Assembly: GCA_024233545.1 (NCBI GenBank)
Contig: JACKPL010000001.1
Span: forward strand, 328,464-392,463
Source of the DNA: a bacterium
Lineage (GTDB): Bacteria; Auribacterota; Auribacteria; Auribacterales; Auribacteraceae
Direction of reading: 5' to 3'
Length of the DNA stretch: 64,000 nucleotides
The position numbers and the translations under genes were made by a program. The notes below the pieces were generated by a model. It was not told the DNA's origin and made no database searches. It saw only the letters and a list, made by a program, of their open reading frames with translations. Within the stretch, counting starts at the first letter, position 1, and each line of letters starts with the position of its first letter. Of this stretch, positions 30,954 to 39,918 are shown piece by piece.

Positions 30954-32981
30954 TGAAAGAAAGGGATATAACTAAACTGAGAAACTTCGCAGTAGTTGGA
31001 CATGGCCAAGTTGGAAAAACCAGTTTGGTTGATACCCTTTTTATAATGTCGGCGAATCCGATCGTTGGGGAAAGTAGATGACGGCACGTCGTTTGTCGAT
31101 TATTTCGAAGATGAAAAAGTACGCAAAACCACCATGCACAGCAAAGTGTTGCGTTTTGAAAAGACGGGTTCGCCGTAACCGTTATGGATACGCCGGGCTA
31201 CAACGATTATTTCGGCGAAGTAATCGGCGCGCTGGCGGGTGTGGATTGCTGTCTTGTTGTTATCGATGCTTTAGCTGGTGTTCAGATTCAGACTACAAAA
31301 ATTATGCGGATACTCCGCGAAACCAATAAACCTACGGCTTTTTATCAATCGCCTCGATAAAGAACATGCCGATTTTAGTAAAGCGCTTACCGCATTGCGC
31401 AGAGACGTTCGGGCTTCTTTGTGTTCCGGTGAATATTCCGGTAGGAAGCCAAGCGGCATTAAATCAGTGGTAAGTGTAGTCGATTCAACGTGTTCAAATG
31501 CCGCTGTGCAGGCGGATTACGATTCCTGCCGCGAAATGTTTCTTGAATCGTTTGCGGAAACGGATGATGCTTTGACTGAGAAATACCTTGAGGGCGCAAC
31601 GTTCAGCGAAGAAGAAATATCCGGCGGTTTCAAAAAGCTATTCTCAATCGGAAACTCATCCCTGTGTTATGCGGTTCGGCTCTCGGGAATATCGGTGTGA
31701 AGGAATTGGTTGATTTTGTCTGCAAAAATTTTCCATCGCCCGACATGTTTCCTCCGGTAAAATCTGAAGACGGAACGCAGGAGCGCAAACCGTCAGCCGA
31801 TGAGCCGTATAGCGCGCGCGTATTTAAGATCGTATCTGACCCGTATATCGGGCAATTGACATATTTGCGCGTTTTGTCCGGGTTCTGGATTCGGAGCATG
31901 AGGTGTACAATGCGTCCAGCCGTTCAAAAGAGAAAGTAAATAATTTTATCAGTTCAAAGGTAAAGAACAGAAGAACGTGCATCAAGCATTTCCCGGCGAA
32001 ATTATCGCCATCGCGAAGCTGAAACATACCAATATTAACGATACCTTTGCAGATCATAATACGCCGATTCTCTATCCGAAGATTGATTTTCCGCGACCGA
32101 CAACATCGTTTGCGGTGCATACGCCGAATAAAGGCGACGAAGAAAAAATCAGTACTGCTCTGCACACTTTGACACTCGAAGACCCTACGTTCATTGTCGA
32201 ACGCAATGCCGCTACAAAAGAGCTGATTGTTTCAGGGCTGGGCGATTTGCATATCGGCGTAAAAAGTTGAAGCCATGAAAGCGAAATATGGGATAGAAGT
32301 TGAATTAACTACGCCGAAAGTTGCGTACCGCGAGTCGATAAAAGGGAAATCCGAAGGGCATTGCAAACACAAAAACAAACCGGTGGGCGTGGCCAATACG
32401 CAGAAGTTTTTATCCGTATGGAACCTACAGAGCGCGGGCAAGGGTTTGAGTTTGTCAACGAAATTGTCGGCGGCGTTATTCCCAAAGGGTTTATTCCGGC
32501 AGTCGAAAAGGGGATAGTAGGCGCTATGGATCGCGGCGTGGTTGCCGGATTTCCGGTGCAAGATTTTAGGATTCGTTTGTATTTCGGTTCGTTTCACGCG
32601 GTTGATTCGTCGGAAATGGCGTTTAAAATTGCCGGCTCGAAAGCGTTTAAAGAAGCAATGCTAAAGGCTGATCCCTATTTGCTTGAACCGTATATGAATG
32701 TAGAAATCATTATATCCGACGAGTTTATGGGGCAAGTTACCGGCGATTTGAATACAAAACGGGGAAGAATTATGGGAATTGAATCCGCGGGGCCCGGGCT
32801 TGAGATGATTAAAGCGCAGGCTCCTCTTGCAGAAATGTACCGGTTTCCCACAGAGTTGCGGTCAATAACCAGCGGAAGTGCGTCGTTTGCCATGGAATTC
32901 TCGCATTACGAAGAAGTCCCTGCAATGGCGGCAAAAGATGTTATCGCCGCGTATAAACATGAAGAAGTTGAAGAGGAATAA
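30954..32981 (+). pseudogene. Elongation factor G-like GTPase (EF-G2 type), frameshifted
   Basis: A translation GTPase related to EF-G but of the EF-G2 subgroup: the P-loop is GHGQVGKTS rather than GHIDAGKTT, the G3 motif is DTPGYNDYFGEV, and G4 is NRLD. Domain II-V features follow, such as KQTGGRGQYAEV and a C-terminal GKVTGDLN-like region (QVTGDLNTKRG) and HYEEVPAMAAKD. Corrected length is about 676 residues, normal for EF-G2. The frame is broken eight times, at runs 31067-31070, 31166-31168, 31339-31343, 31632-31636, 31880-31882, 31944-31947, 32261-32265 and 32371-32375; every fix is one base in a single-nucleotide run. From 32376 on it is intact. EF-G2 may act in ribosome recycling or stress, not standard translocation. 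Confidence 0.82.
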
Positions 32982-32999
32982 ACAGAGGAGAGTTCTCAC

Positions 33000-33764
33000 G
33001 TGTCAGGTCATTCAAAATGGTCAAGTATAAAACACAAGAAAGCGGCGGCTGACGCAAAACGAGGCAAAATCTTTTCTCGATTTAGTAAAGAAATTACCGT
33101 TGCGGCAAAGATTGGCGGCGGAGACCCCGATATGAACCCGCGCTTGCGCACAGCCATATCAATGGCAAAAGACAATAATATGCCTAACGATACCATCGAT
33201 AAGGCAATTAAAAAAGGTACCGGCGAACTGCCCGGCGTTACGTATGAGGAATGCGTTTATGAAGGGTACGGCCCATCGGGTGTTGCTATTTTAGTTGAAG
33301 CAATGACCGATAACCGTAACCGGACTACTGCGGAAATACGCAATATTTTTTCGAAACGCAACGGCAATCTTGCGGCAATCAACGCAGTTGCGTGGATGTT
33401 TGAAAAGAAAGGGCTCATCGTCATCAACCGCGATAAAGTCGACGAAGAAAAATTACTCAGTGTTGCTCTAGAAGCGGGTGCGGATGACGTGCTTCTTGAA
33501 GAAGAAAAACTGAAAACATACGAAGTTGTAACGACTCCAGCCAATTTCGGCCCGGTGAAAGATGCGCTCGACGCCAATAAAATCCCGCAGGAATCAGCGG
33601 AAATTATTTCCATACCCAACAGCACAGTGCCGTTGACTGACAAAACCGCAAAGCCGGTATACGATCTTATCATGATACTTGAAGATCACGATGATGTGCA
33701 GAATGTCTACAGTAACGCGGATTTTCCTGAAGAGTTTATCGAGGAAATGGAAAACGAAGAGTAG
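33000..33764 (+). CDS. YebC/PmpR family transcription or translation regulator
   Basis: A 254-residue protein with the diagnostic start SGHSKWSSIKHKKAAADAKRG and the conserved GGGDPDMNPRLR and GYGPSGVAILVEAMTDNRNRT regions. Members regulate quorum or Holliday-junction genes, and TACO1-type members help ribosomes pass proline runs. The start is GTG with AGAGGAG upstream. It heads a tight block with ruvC, ruvA and ruvB, a gene order found in many bacteria. Reading frame is clean, just 600 bases right of the frameshifted zone. Confidence 0.95.
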   Translation: MSGHSKWSSIKHKKAAADAKRGKIFSRFSKEITVAAKIGGGDPDMNPRLRTAISMAKDNNMPNDTIDKAIKKGTGELPGVTYEECVYEGYGPSGVAILVEAMTDNRNRTTAEIRNIFSKRNGNLAAINAVAWMFEKKGLIVINRDKVDEEKLLSVALEAGADDVLLEEEKLKTYEVVTTPANFGPVKDALDANKIPQESAEIISIPNSTVPLTDKTAKPVYDLIMILEDHDDVQNVYSNADFPEEFIEEMENEE

Positions 33765-33809
33765 GTTCTTCGAACCGAATGTTCAGGCTACACAGTAGAG
33801 GGGTGACAT

Positions 33810-34298
33810 GTGCGGATTATCGGTTTAGACCCCGGAACGTACAGAACGGGTTACGGTATTATTGATGTAAAAGGGAGTGCCTATCTTCCCGTCTCATACG
33901 GTTGCCTTGAAAGCAAAGAGGTGCGGATCAGCGGGCGTTTTCTCTCAATATATGATCAGCTCAAAGAGATATTGTCGCTTCATAAACCGGAATGCAGTGT
34001 CGTTGAAAGCCCATTTCTGCATCGTAACCCAAAAGTATCTATGCAATTATCCGAAGTGCGCGGCGTACTGATTTTATCACTTGCTCAACTTGGCGTTGAA
34101 ATTGCCGAATATTCTCCATTGGAGATTAAAAAAGCAATTGTCGGATATGGGCGGGCAGATAAAACACAAGTTGGCAAGATGGTAAAGACACTCCTTAATC
34201 TACCGCATATACCGCGTTTTAACGATACATCCGATGCGTTAGCGGCGGCGCTGTGCCACGCACAACGGCAAAAGTCTATCCTTGCAAAATATCAATAG
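33810..34298 (+). CDS. ruvC: Holliday junction resolvase RuvC
   Basis: A dimeric nuclease that cuts four-way junctions during recombinational repair. The 162-residue protein begins MRIIGLDPGTYRTGYG with catalytic D7, has E66 in VVESPFL, and DTSDALAAALCH near 138-149, which carries the remaining acidic residues. The start is GTG. It forms the RuvABC pathway with the next two genes, which follow within 15 and 22 bases. Confidence 0.96.
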   Translation: MRIIGLDPGTYRTGYGIIDVKGSAYLPVSYGCLESKEVRISGRFLSIYDQLKEILSLHKPECSVVESPFLHRNPKVSMQLSEVRGVLILSLAQLGVEIAEYSPLEIKKAIVGYGRADKTQVGKMVKTLLNLPHIPRFNDTSDALAAALCHAQRQKSILAKYQ

Positions 34299-34313
34299 AG
34301 GATATAAAAAAGT

Positions 34314-34913
34314 ATGATATTTTCGATAGCGGGCAATCTTGTCAGTAGCCATCCGACTCATGTTGTCATAGAAACGAACGGGATTGGGTTTGAAGTGTTT
34401 GTTCCTTTGTCGACATTCGAGAAACTCCCAGCCGTAGGTTCATCTATAAAATTGCACACTCATTTTCAAGTGCGAGAGGACGGGTTTGCCCTTTTTGGGT
34501 TTTATACGGAACATGAAAAACAAGTGTTTCAACTGCTGATTACCGTATCGAAAATCGGGCCGAAGGTTGCGCTGGCGATTCTTTCGGGCATTACCATATC
34601 GGAATTGCGGACGGCAATTATCGGTCAAAATACCGACCGAATAGCTTTGATACCGGGAATCGGTAAAAAAACTGCGGAACGCTTGATTGTGGAGTTAAAA
34701 GAAAAAATTTCTTTAGTTGATGAAAGTTTTACGTTCAAATCAGACCGCCCCGTTAATCAGAATATGTTGCATGATGCAGTCCAAGCCCTTGTTTCTCTCG
34801 GGTATAACCGCATCAGCGCGCAGAAAGCTGTGCAAACATTGCTTAACGAAAAAAGTTTAGATTCCGTTACTATCGAAAATGTGATAAAATCTGCATTGAA
34901 GAAAATAAAGTAA
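34314..34913 (+). CDS. ruvA: Holliday junction branch migration protein RuvA
   Basis: Binds the Holliday junction and loads the RuvB motor. The 199-residue protein has the N-terminal OB-type domain (VVIETNGIGFEVFVPL), helix-hairpin-helix repeats ISKIGPKVALAILSG-like (VSKIGPKVALAILSG) and IPGIGKKTAERLIVELK, and a C-terminal domain III (ALVSLGYNRISAQKAV) that touches RuvB. It is 15 bases downstream of ruvC. Confidence 0.96.
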   Translation: MIFSIAGNLVSSHPTHVVIETNGIGFEVFVPLSTFEKLPAVGSSIKLHTHFQVREDGFALFGFYTEHEKQVFQLLITVSKIGPKVALAILSGITISELRTAIIGQNTDRIALIPGIGKKTAERLIVELKEKISLVDESFTFKSDRPVNQNMLHDAVQALVSLGYNRISAQKAVQTLLNEKSLDSVTIENVIKSALKKIK

Positions 34914-34935
34914 CTAATTTTTTCGGTAAAAATTT

Positions 34936-35967
34936 ATGGCAGAACGATATGTAGATGAATTCCTAGAGCGCGATGTTCAGCTCGACCAGTCTTTGCGCCC
35001 CTTGCAGTTTGATGATTTTATCGGGCAGGAAAAAATCAAGGAGCGTCTTCTGCTGTTCATCAAAGCGGCGAAAGAGCGGGGTGAATGTTTAGACCACTGT
35101 CTCTTTGCCGGGCCGCCCGGTTTAGGCAAAACGACGCTCGCTCATATTATTTCCGCTGAAATGGGTGGAAATATCAAAGTAACATCCGGTCCGGTAATCG
35201 ACCGTCCCGGCGACCTAGCGGGATTATTAACTAACCTCGAAGAAAACGATGTTTTGTTTATTGACGAAATCCATCGGCTCAACCATATTGTAGAAGAATA
35301 CCTCTATTCGGCAATGGAAGATTTTGTTCTTGATATCATTCTTGATAAAGGACCTAATGCTCGAAGCATTCGGTTGAATTTGCCGAAGTTTACTTTGGTA
35401 GGCGCAACGACTCGTAGCGGTTTACTTACCTCGCCGCTTCGTTCGCGGTTCGGGTTTATTAACCGGCTCAATTATTATGATGCGGAAGAACTCCAGCATA
35501 TTATTATCCGGTCTGCAGATATCCTGCAAGTTGAAATCGATCTTGAAGGGGCGTATGAAATTGCTCGCCGGTCGCGCGGTACTCCGCGCATTGCCAACGG
35601 ACTGCTTAAACGTGTCAGGGACTATGCACAGATTAAAGCTGATAATAAGATTACTGCCGATAGTGCTGATGCCGCGATGAATATGCTCGATGTTGATGAA
35701 AAAGGATTGGATGAAATGGATAAGCTTCTCCTTAATACAATCATCACAAAATTTGACGGCGGGCCGGTGGGAATCAACTCACTTGCTGTTGCCGTCGGTG
35801 AAGAGCCGGATACACTCGAGGAAGTTTACGAGCCATACTTGATAAAAGAAGGATACCTAAAGAGAACGCCGAGCGGACGTAAAGCAACGCAATTGGCATA
35901 TGAACATCTCAATATAAAAAAAACGTTTCACAATAGTGATTCTTTTAATCAGGAAACATTATTTTAA
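34936..35967 (+). CDS. ruvB: Holliday junction branch migration ATPase RuvB
   Basis: The hexameric AAA+ motor that drives branch migration. The 343-residue protein has Walker A GPPGLGKT at 59-66, Walker B FIDEIHRL near 112-119, sensor 1 GATTRSG and the arginine-finger region RSRFGFI. A C-terminal winged-helix (GPVGINSLAVAVGEE then EPYLIKEGYLKRTPSGR) is present. It ends the ruvCAB set. Confidence 0.97.
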   Translation: MAERYVDEFLERDVQLDQSLRPLQFDDFIGQEKIKERLLLFIKAAKERGECLDHCLFAGPPGLGKTTLAHIISAEMGGNIKVTSGPVIDRPGDLAGLLTNLEENDVLFIDEIHRLNHIVEEYLYSAMEDFVLDIILDKGPNARSIRLNLPKFTLVGATTRSGLLTSPLRSRFGFINRLNYYDAEELQHIIIRSADILQVEIDLEGAYEIARRSRGTPRIANGLLKRVRDYAQIKADNKITADSADAAMNMLDVDEKGLDEMDKLLLNTIITKFDGGPVGINSLAVAVGEEPDTLEEVYEPYLIKEGYLKRTPSGRKATQLAYEHLNIKKTFHNSDSFNQETLF

Positions 35968-36001
35968 AAACAGTGTTTAAAAATCGGTTGGGCAGAATTG
36001 T

Positions 36002-36220
36002 ATGTTGCCATTAGGAAAAATCTGCATCATATTCGGAAGTGTTGTTGTGATGATAGGAATAGTAGTGTGCCTGCTTGAAAAAATAGGATGGATTGGAAAC
36101 CTTCCGGGCGATTTTTTCTATCGGAAAGGAAACGTTTCGTTTTATTTTCCTTTTGCGACATGTGTTGTATTGAGTATTGTTGCATCACTTGTAATAGGTA
36201 TAATAAGTAAGTTGCGCTAA
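36002..36220 (+). CDS. DUF2905 small membrane protein
   Basis: A 72-residue protein with two transmembrane helices (about 6-25 and 48-69) joined by the conserved loop GNLPGDFFYRKGNVSFYFP, the mark of DUF2905. The family is often encoded between ruvB and spoIID-type or queA genes, as here. Its stop is immediately followed by the spoIID-like start (TAAATG), so the two are coupled. Function is not known. Confidence 0.85.
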   Translation: MLPLGKICIIFGSVVVMIGIVVCLLEKIGWIGNLPGDFFYRKGNVSFYFPFATCVVLSIVASLVIGIISKLR

Positions 36221-37378
36221 ATGAACAAATTCCCATTTAAATTGATTTTTTTTCTTGTTTTAGCCTGTTTTATAGCGGCATCCTTTACAGGGTGGTTGTA
36301 TTCGATGGGGCATCCTGTATCACAGAAAATGCCGGTTGTTCGGGTAGTGATTGCTGAAGCTCGGTCAGCGGCTCTTGAATTTAAGAAAAGTTATACGGTA
36401 TATGATTATTCTAAGAAAAGCATGCTTTTAAAACGCGCCAAAAATACGTTTAAAGTACACGTCGGAACGCAAGGCCTCATTATGGATGGTTCGGTTAACC
36501 TTCCCAACCGTGTATTTATTGATTCAGAAAAAGCCGAGGTTTTTGAACTGAACGGCCGGATGTACCGAGGCGATGTGGCGTTATTGCGCAACGGGAAGAA
36601 CATACTCGTCGTTAATTATGTCTCAATAGAAGACTATTTAAAAAGTGTTGTTCCAAGCGAGATATCCAAATTGTGGCGCGTTGAAGCATTAAAAGCACAA
36701 GCGGTTGCTTCGCGCGGGTTCGCCTATTATCACATGATGACCAACGCCGAAAGAGATTACGATGTTGCTTTTGAGTTACAACAATATCATGGCATCGAAG
36801 CAGAAAATCCGAAAACGTCATGGGCAGTTGATGTGACGTTTGGACAAATCCTCGAGTATCATTCCAATACTTTTCCCTCTTTTTTTCACGCGGTATGCGG
36901 CGGATATACGGAAAATGCGGATGCAGTATGGAAAAACACCACCGGATTTCCGGAGCCGGTTCCCTGTACTTTTTGCAGAAATAGCCGGTACTATTCATGG
37001 GAATATTCATGCAGTGTTAAGACTTTATCGCGCCTTATTAGAGAAGAAGGGTATAAATGTACTGAATTGAATACCATTCGGGCGGGGAAAATGGCGCGCT
37101 TTTTTTCACGTGTGCGGTCGGTCGTTGTTACTGCTGATGGAAAGGATATCGATCTGCCCATTAATATTTTTAGGAAAATTATCGGATATGGAAATGTACG
37201 AAGCGGTATTTTTAGTATAACGAAAAAGGGAAGTTCATTTTATTTCAAAGGACAAGGATGGGGGCATGGTGTCGGATTATGCCAATACGGTGCGAAAACC
37301 ATGGCGGAAAATGGACTGAAATATCACGATATACTCTATCATTACTATCCGAAAACAACTTTGAAACGAGTTTATTGA
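36221..37378 (+). CDS. spoIID: SpoIID/LytB-type lytic transglycosylase-like protein
   Basis: A 385-residue protein with an N-terminal membrane anchor or signal (about residues 5-27) and the SpoIID domain. Key regions are EDYLKSVVPSEI, ALKAQAVASRGFAYYH and the C-terminal GQGWGHGVGLCQYGAKTMAENG-type motif with its conserved glycines and histidine. In spore formers it trims peptidoglycan during engulfment; in Gram-negatives, homologues bind denuded glycans at division sites. No other sporulation gene is seen, so a cell-wall role outside sporulation is likely. A cysteine pair (CTFC) and further cysteine in the middle are notable. The stop overlaps the queA start (TGATG). Confidence 0.88.
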   Translation: MNKFPFKLIFFLVLACFIAASFTGWLYSMGHPVSQKMPVVRVVIAEARSAALEFKKSYTVYDYSKKSMLLKRAKNTFKVHVGTQGLIMDGSVNLPNRVFIDSEKAEVFELNGRMYRGDVALLRNGKNILVVNYVSIEDYLKSVVPSEISKLWRVEALKAQAVASRGFAYYHMMTNAERDYDVAFELQQYHGIEAENPKTSWAVDVTFGQILEYHSNTFPSFFHAVCGGYTENADAVWKNTTGFPEPVPCTFCRNSRYYSWEYSCSVKTLSRLIREEGYKCTELNTIRAGKMARFFSRVRSVVVTADGKDIDLPINIFRKIIGYGNVRSGIFSITKKGSSFYFKGQGWGHGVGLCQYGAKTMAENGLKYHDILYHYYPKTTLKRVY

Positions 37379-38427
37379 TGTTTACCGGTGATTTCGATTA
37401 TACCCTTCCCGCCGATTTGATTGCTCAAACGCCTCTCGAAAAAAGAACCTCATCACGGATGCTTGTCGTGAAGAAACGGCAGGGTGTTTTAATCCATAGC
37501 AGTTTTGCGGAATTGCCGCATTTTCTAAATGGCCAGTTTATGCTTGTTGTTAATAATACTCGGGTGTTCCCTGCTCGAATGTATGGCAAAAAGCCGACTG
37601 GCGGAAAAGTAGAAATTCTCCTTGTCCGCCAGCTGGAGAATAATCATTGGGAAGCATTAGTAAAACCTTCTGGTTCCATTAAAGAGGATACGCCGGTCAC
37701 GCTCAATGGATACAGCCGGCCGCTCATTATCGGAAAGTACCTTCATTCCGACCGGCGCGAAGTGTTTTTCCGTGATGGCGAAAATCCGATGAATGCGGCG
37801 CGCCAAGCTGGTACTATCCCGTTGCCGCCGTACATCAAACGAACTTTTCCTCATAACCCTTATGAAGAATTGGATAAAGAACGCTACCAAACAATCTTTG
37901 CGCAGGATGACGGTTCAATAGCGGCGCCTACTGCGAGTTTACATTTTGATGAAGAAATCATTTCTGCTTTGCAACAGCGGAATATTCAGCGAACTGAAAT
38001 AACATTGCATGTCGGGCCGGGGACTTTTTTGCCGGTCAAATCGGACTTAATTAGCGAGCATTCAATAGAAAACGAATGGTATCATATCGGTGCTGATGCC
38101 GCTACGGCGATTACGGCTCATTCCAGTGCTGGAAAACCGCTTCTGCCTGTCGGCACGACGGTTGTCAGAACGCTCGAAAGCGCTGTTCATGTCGATGGGG
38201 TTATCCCTCATAAAAGCGGTGTTACGAATTTGTTTATCTATCCCGGATATTCATTTAAAATTATACGGAATATGCTGACTAATTTTCACCTTCCTAAGTC
38301 TACCTTATTTATGCTAGTATGTGCGCTTGCTGGAAAAGACCTGATTGTAGATGCTTACCGTGAGGCGATAGAAAAGCGGTACCGCTTTTACAGTTATGGC
38401 GACGCAATGCTCATATTGGATGAATAA
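37378..38427 (+). CDS. queA: S-adenosylmethionine:tRNA ribosyltransferase-isomerase QueA
   Basis: Moves the ribosyl part of SAM onto preQ1 in tRNA to form epoxyqueuosine. I place the start at ATG 37378, overlapping the preceding stop by one base; the open frame runs 120 bases further up inside spoIID. From there it is 349 residues with the typical N-terminus FDYTLPADLIAQTPLEKR, then VNNTRVFPARM, HVGPGTFLPVKSD and LTNFHLPKSTLFMLVCAL. It is followed at 3 bases by tgt, which makes the preceding modification, so the two steps of queuosine synthesis are encoded together. Confidence 0.95.
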   Translation: MFTGDFDYTLPADLIAQTPLEKRTSSRMLVVKKRQGVLIHSSFAELPHFLNGQFMLVVNNTRVFPARMYGKKPTGGKVEILLVRQLENNHWEALVKPSGSIKEDTPVTLNGYSRPLIIGKYLHSDRREVFFRDGENPMNAARQAGTIPLPPYIKRTFPHNPYEELDKERYQTIFAQDDGSIAAPTASLHFDEEIISALQQRNIQRTEITLHVGPGTFLPVKSDLISEHSIENEWYHIGADAATAITAHSSAGKPLLPVGTTVVRTLESAVHVDGVIPHKSGVTNLFIYPGYSFKIIRNMLTNFHLPKSTLFMLVCALAGKDLIVDAYREAIEKRYRFYSYGDAMLILDE

Positions 38428-38430
38428 CGG

Positions 38431-39552
38431 ATGAATTTTACTCTCCTTAAAACCGATGCCCGATCCAAAGCGCGCAGGGGTGTGCTCGAAACCCCTCACG
38501 GCACGGTGCAGACGCCGGTATTTATGCCCGTCGGAACTCAAGGTACGGTCAAGGGATTAACTCCTGCAGTGATTCACGAACTCAATGCTGAAATTATTCT
38601 CGGCAATACGTACCATCTCTACCTTCGCCCCGGTATGGATATTATGGAACAGGCAGGGGGATTACATTCATTCATGGGATGGAATAAGCCCATTCTCACC
38701 GATTCAGGCGGATTCCAAGTATACAGCCTAGCCCAATTACGCAAAATCACGCCGGAAGGGGTTCGGTTTCAGTCGCATATCGATGGGTCACAGCATTTTT
38801 TTACCCCAGAAAAAACCTATGAAATTCAAAATATGTTAGGTAGCGATATCATTATGGTATTCGATGAATGTGTGCCGTATCCGTCAGAACATACTTATGC
38901 TTGCAATTCCCTAAAGATTACAGTAGAATGGGCGAAAAAATGTAAAATAGCGCATAAGAAAAATAACACTGATAAGGGATTATTCGGCATTGTACAAGGG
39001 AGTACCTTTAAAGATTTACGGAGTGAGTGTGCATATGCCCTTCAAGAAATTGGTTTTGATGGGTATGCAATAGGAGGATTGGCAGTTGGCGAACCGCAGA
39101 TGCTTCTCTACGAGTTTGCCGGTTATACCGCTGATATCCTTCCTTGCGAAAAACCTCGGTACGTAATGGGGTGCGGTTTCCCTGAAGACCTGTTAGTCAT
39201 GGTGGAAAATGGTATCGACATGTTCGATTGTGTCATACCGACTCGATACGCGCGCAACGGCACTGCGTTTACCTCACGCGGTAAACTGCCGGTCAAAAAC
39301 GGAGCCTATAAAAATGATTTCGCTCCGCTTGACCCCGATTGTTCGTGTTATGTCTGCACGCATTTTTCCCGCGCTTATTTACGTCATTTATTTAATACCG
39401 GAGAAATGCTGGGCCCTGTATTGTTGACTCAGCATAATATACATTTTTTTCTTGAATTGATGCGTAAGATACGCACTGCTATTGATAATGATCGATATGT
39501 GGAATATAAAAACGAAACAATGAATAAATTACTTGAAGGAGAAACACCATGA
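38431..39552 (+). CDS. tgt: tRNA-guanine transglycosylase
   Basis: Replaces guanine-34 of GUN anticodon tRNAs with preQ1. The 373-residue protein has the general acid D91 in TDSGGFQVYS, the nucleophile at D266 in MFDCVIPTR and the zinc site CSCYVC plus later His in THFSRAYLRHLF. This is the bacterial form (no PUA domain). Neighbours are queA just upstream and yajC, whose ATG overlaps the stop codon. That order, queA-tgt-yajC-secDF, is widely conserved. Confidence 0.97.
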   Translation: MNFTLLKTDARSKARRGVLETPHGTVQTPVFMPVGTQGTVKGLTPAVIHELNAEIILGNTYHLYLRPGMDIMEQAGGLHSFMGWNKPILTDSGGFQVYSLAQLRKITPEGVRFQSHIDGSQHFFTPEKTYEIQNMLGSDIIMVFDECVPYPSEHTYACNSLKITVEWAKKCKIAHKKNNTDKGLFGIVQGSTFKDLRSECAYALQEIGFDGYAIGGLAVGEPQMLLYEFAGYTADILPCEKPRYVMGCGFPEDLLVMVENGIDMFDCVIPTRYARNGTAFTSRGKLPVKNGAYKNDFAPLDPDCSCYVCTHFSRAYLRHLFNTGEMLGPVLLTQHNIHFFLELMRKIRTAIDNDRYVEYKNETMNKLLEGETP

Positions 39553-39851
39553 ATGTGTTTGTTTTTGCGCAAGCGTCGCCGCCTCAACCGGGGGGCACAT
39601 CGCTATTTAGCATGTTGCCAATGTTCGGTTTGATTATTATCATTTTCTATTTTATTGTATATCGGCCTCAACAAAAAGAACAAAAAAAGCGTAAAGCACT
39701 TATTGAATCTTTAAAAAAAGGCGATAAAGTAATTACTGCCGGCGGAATACATGGCATTGTTGCAGGAATAAAAGACGATATTGTTTCATTAAAAGTGTGC
39801 GGCGAAGTAAAAATTGATGTTTCAAAATCAAGCGTTTCAGTTGTTGAATAA
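39549..39851 (+). CDS. yajC: Preprotein translocase subunit YajC
   Basis: A 100-residue accessory membrane protein of the Sec translocon. It has a short N-terminus, one helix (about 22-41, MFGLIIIIFYFIVYRPQQKE, the family signature) and a basic C-terminal domain with KKGDKVITAGGIHGIV. It overlaps tgt by four bases and is followed by secDF. Confidence 0.95.
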   Translation: MNVFVFAQASPPQPGGTSLFSMLPMFGLIIIIFYFIVYRPQQKEQKKRKALIESLKKGDKVITAGGIHGIVAGIKDDIVSLKVCGEVKIDVSKSSVSVVE

Positions 39852-39918
39852 CAAAAGAACAGAATGAACTTTTATATCAAATTTTTATATAAGAAATAGT
39901 AAACAAAGGGAGGAATTC

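Noticed and set aside
37258..37377. Earlier start for QueA inside spoIID
   Set aside because: The extra residues come from the overlapping spoIID frame; the conserved QueA N-terminus begins at 37378, which overlaps the preceding stop by one base.
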